From assembly GCA_002778645.1 (NCBI GenBank), contig PFAQ01000032.1, forward strand, positions 1 through 5,146: DNA of 5,146 nucleotides, given 5' to 3'. The DNA is from Candidatus Falkowbacteria bacterium CG10_big_fil_rev_8_21_14_0_10_39_9. GTDB taxonomy: Bacteria > Patescibacteriota > Patescibacteriia > Patescibacteriales > UBA12465. This document shows, piece after piece, positions 5,044 through 5,146 of this stretch. The notes below the pieces were generated by a model. That model saw only the letters and a list, made by a program, of their open reading frames with translations. It made no database searches and was not told the DNA's origin. Within the stretch, counting starts at the first letter, position 1, and each line of letters opens with the position of its first letter. Position numbers and translations under genes: made by a program.

Positions 5044-5146
5044 ATGTCCATACTCCTTCAAGTCAACAACCTAAGCAAGAGCTATAGCGGCCAGACAATT
5101 TTCTCCGGCCTGACTTTTACCGTGTCCACCAAGCAGAAGATTGGAG
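5044..5146 (+). CDS. ABC-F family ATPase, N-terminal fragment (3' end outside window)
   Basis: Only 34 codons are visible. MSILLQVNNLSKSYSGQTIF, followed by SGLTFTVSTKQKIG, is the typical opening of a duplicated ABC ATPase. The L-S-K-x-Y-G-like start of the nucleotide-binding domain is followed by the strand ending KIG, just before where Walker A (GxNGxGKST) should begin. ABC-F proteins have no membrane domain; known members bind the ribosomal E site and modulate translation or antibiotic resistance. The subtype (Uup, EttA, YdiF or resistance type) cannot be told from this piece. The gene is divergent from the helicase gene and has no Shine-Dalgarno. A transporter ATPase is less likely, because these usually open differently, but it is not excluded. 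Confidence 0.78.
   Translation, partial: MSILLQVNNLSKSYSGQTIFSGLTFTVSTKQKIG

Noticed and set aside
1..5146. Search for a new defence, mobile or CRISPR-like system.
   Set aside because: No spaced direct repeats, transposase, integrase, recombinase or toxin-antitoxin pattern is visible. All genes belong to known housekeeping or transport families.

Overview
This AT-rich window (roughly 40 percent G+C by eye) carries compact, tightly packed housekeeping genes. It most resembles a Patescibacteria (CPR) bacterium, probably of the Parcubacteria/Microgenomates kind. The evidence is an ion-pumping membrane pyrophosphatase, a GreA-family factor with a non-standard N terminus, a short PIF1-type helicase, very short intergenic gaps, and promoters so close to the start codons that mRNAs look leaderless. 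No rRNA, tRNA, CRISPR array or mobile element is visible, and lineage is an inference from gene style, not proven.

Layout. Bases 1-1860 (+) hold the C-terminal three quarters of hppA, the membrane-bound pyrophosphatase. Its frame is interrupted by one in-frame TGA at 733-735, where I recall homologues having Trp, and then continues undamaged to a TAA. A strong hairpin terminator (1877-1905) follows. A promoter with an inverted repeat in its spacer (1919-1948) then drives a greA-like transcription elongation factor gene (1958-2458, +). That gene converges on, and overlaps by 4 bases, a small VF530/DUF2132 gene (2455-2700, -). A perfect 24-base palindrome covers both stop codons and probably terminates transcription from both sides. 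Upstream of VF530 on the minus strand are a putative 10-TM heavy-metal exporter (2711-3637) and a PIF1-like helicase (3669-4967). Helicase, exporter and VF530 may form one operon, with a possible internal promoter before the exporter. The helicase is divergent from an ABC-F ATPase gene (5044 to the window end, +), with 76 bases between them.

How the genes work together. The pyrophosphatase couples PPi hydrolysis to ion pumping and carries the Lys signature of K+-independent enzymes. GreA rescues backtracked RNA polymerase, PIF1 unwinds DNA, ABC-F proteins act on the ribosome, and the exporter handles divalent metal or metalloid. They do not form a single pathway. No previously undescribed multi-gene system is evident. 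The observations most worth following are the in-frame TGA in hppA, the recurring 8-9 base spacing between -10 box and ATG, the palindrome shared by two converging stop codons, and the exporter-VF530 pairing.
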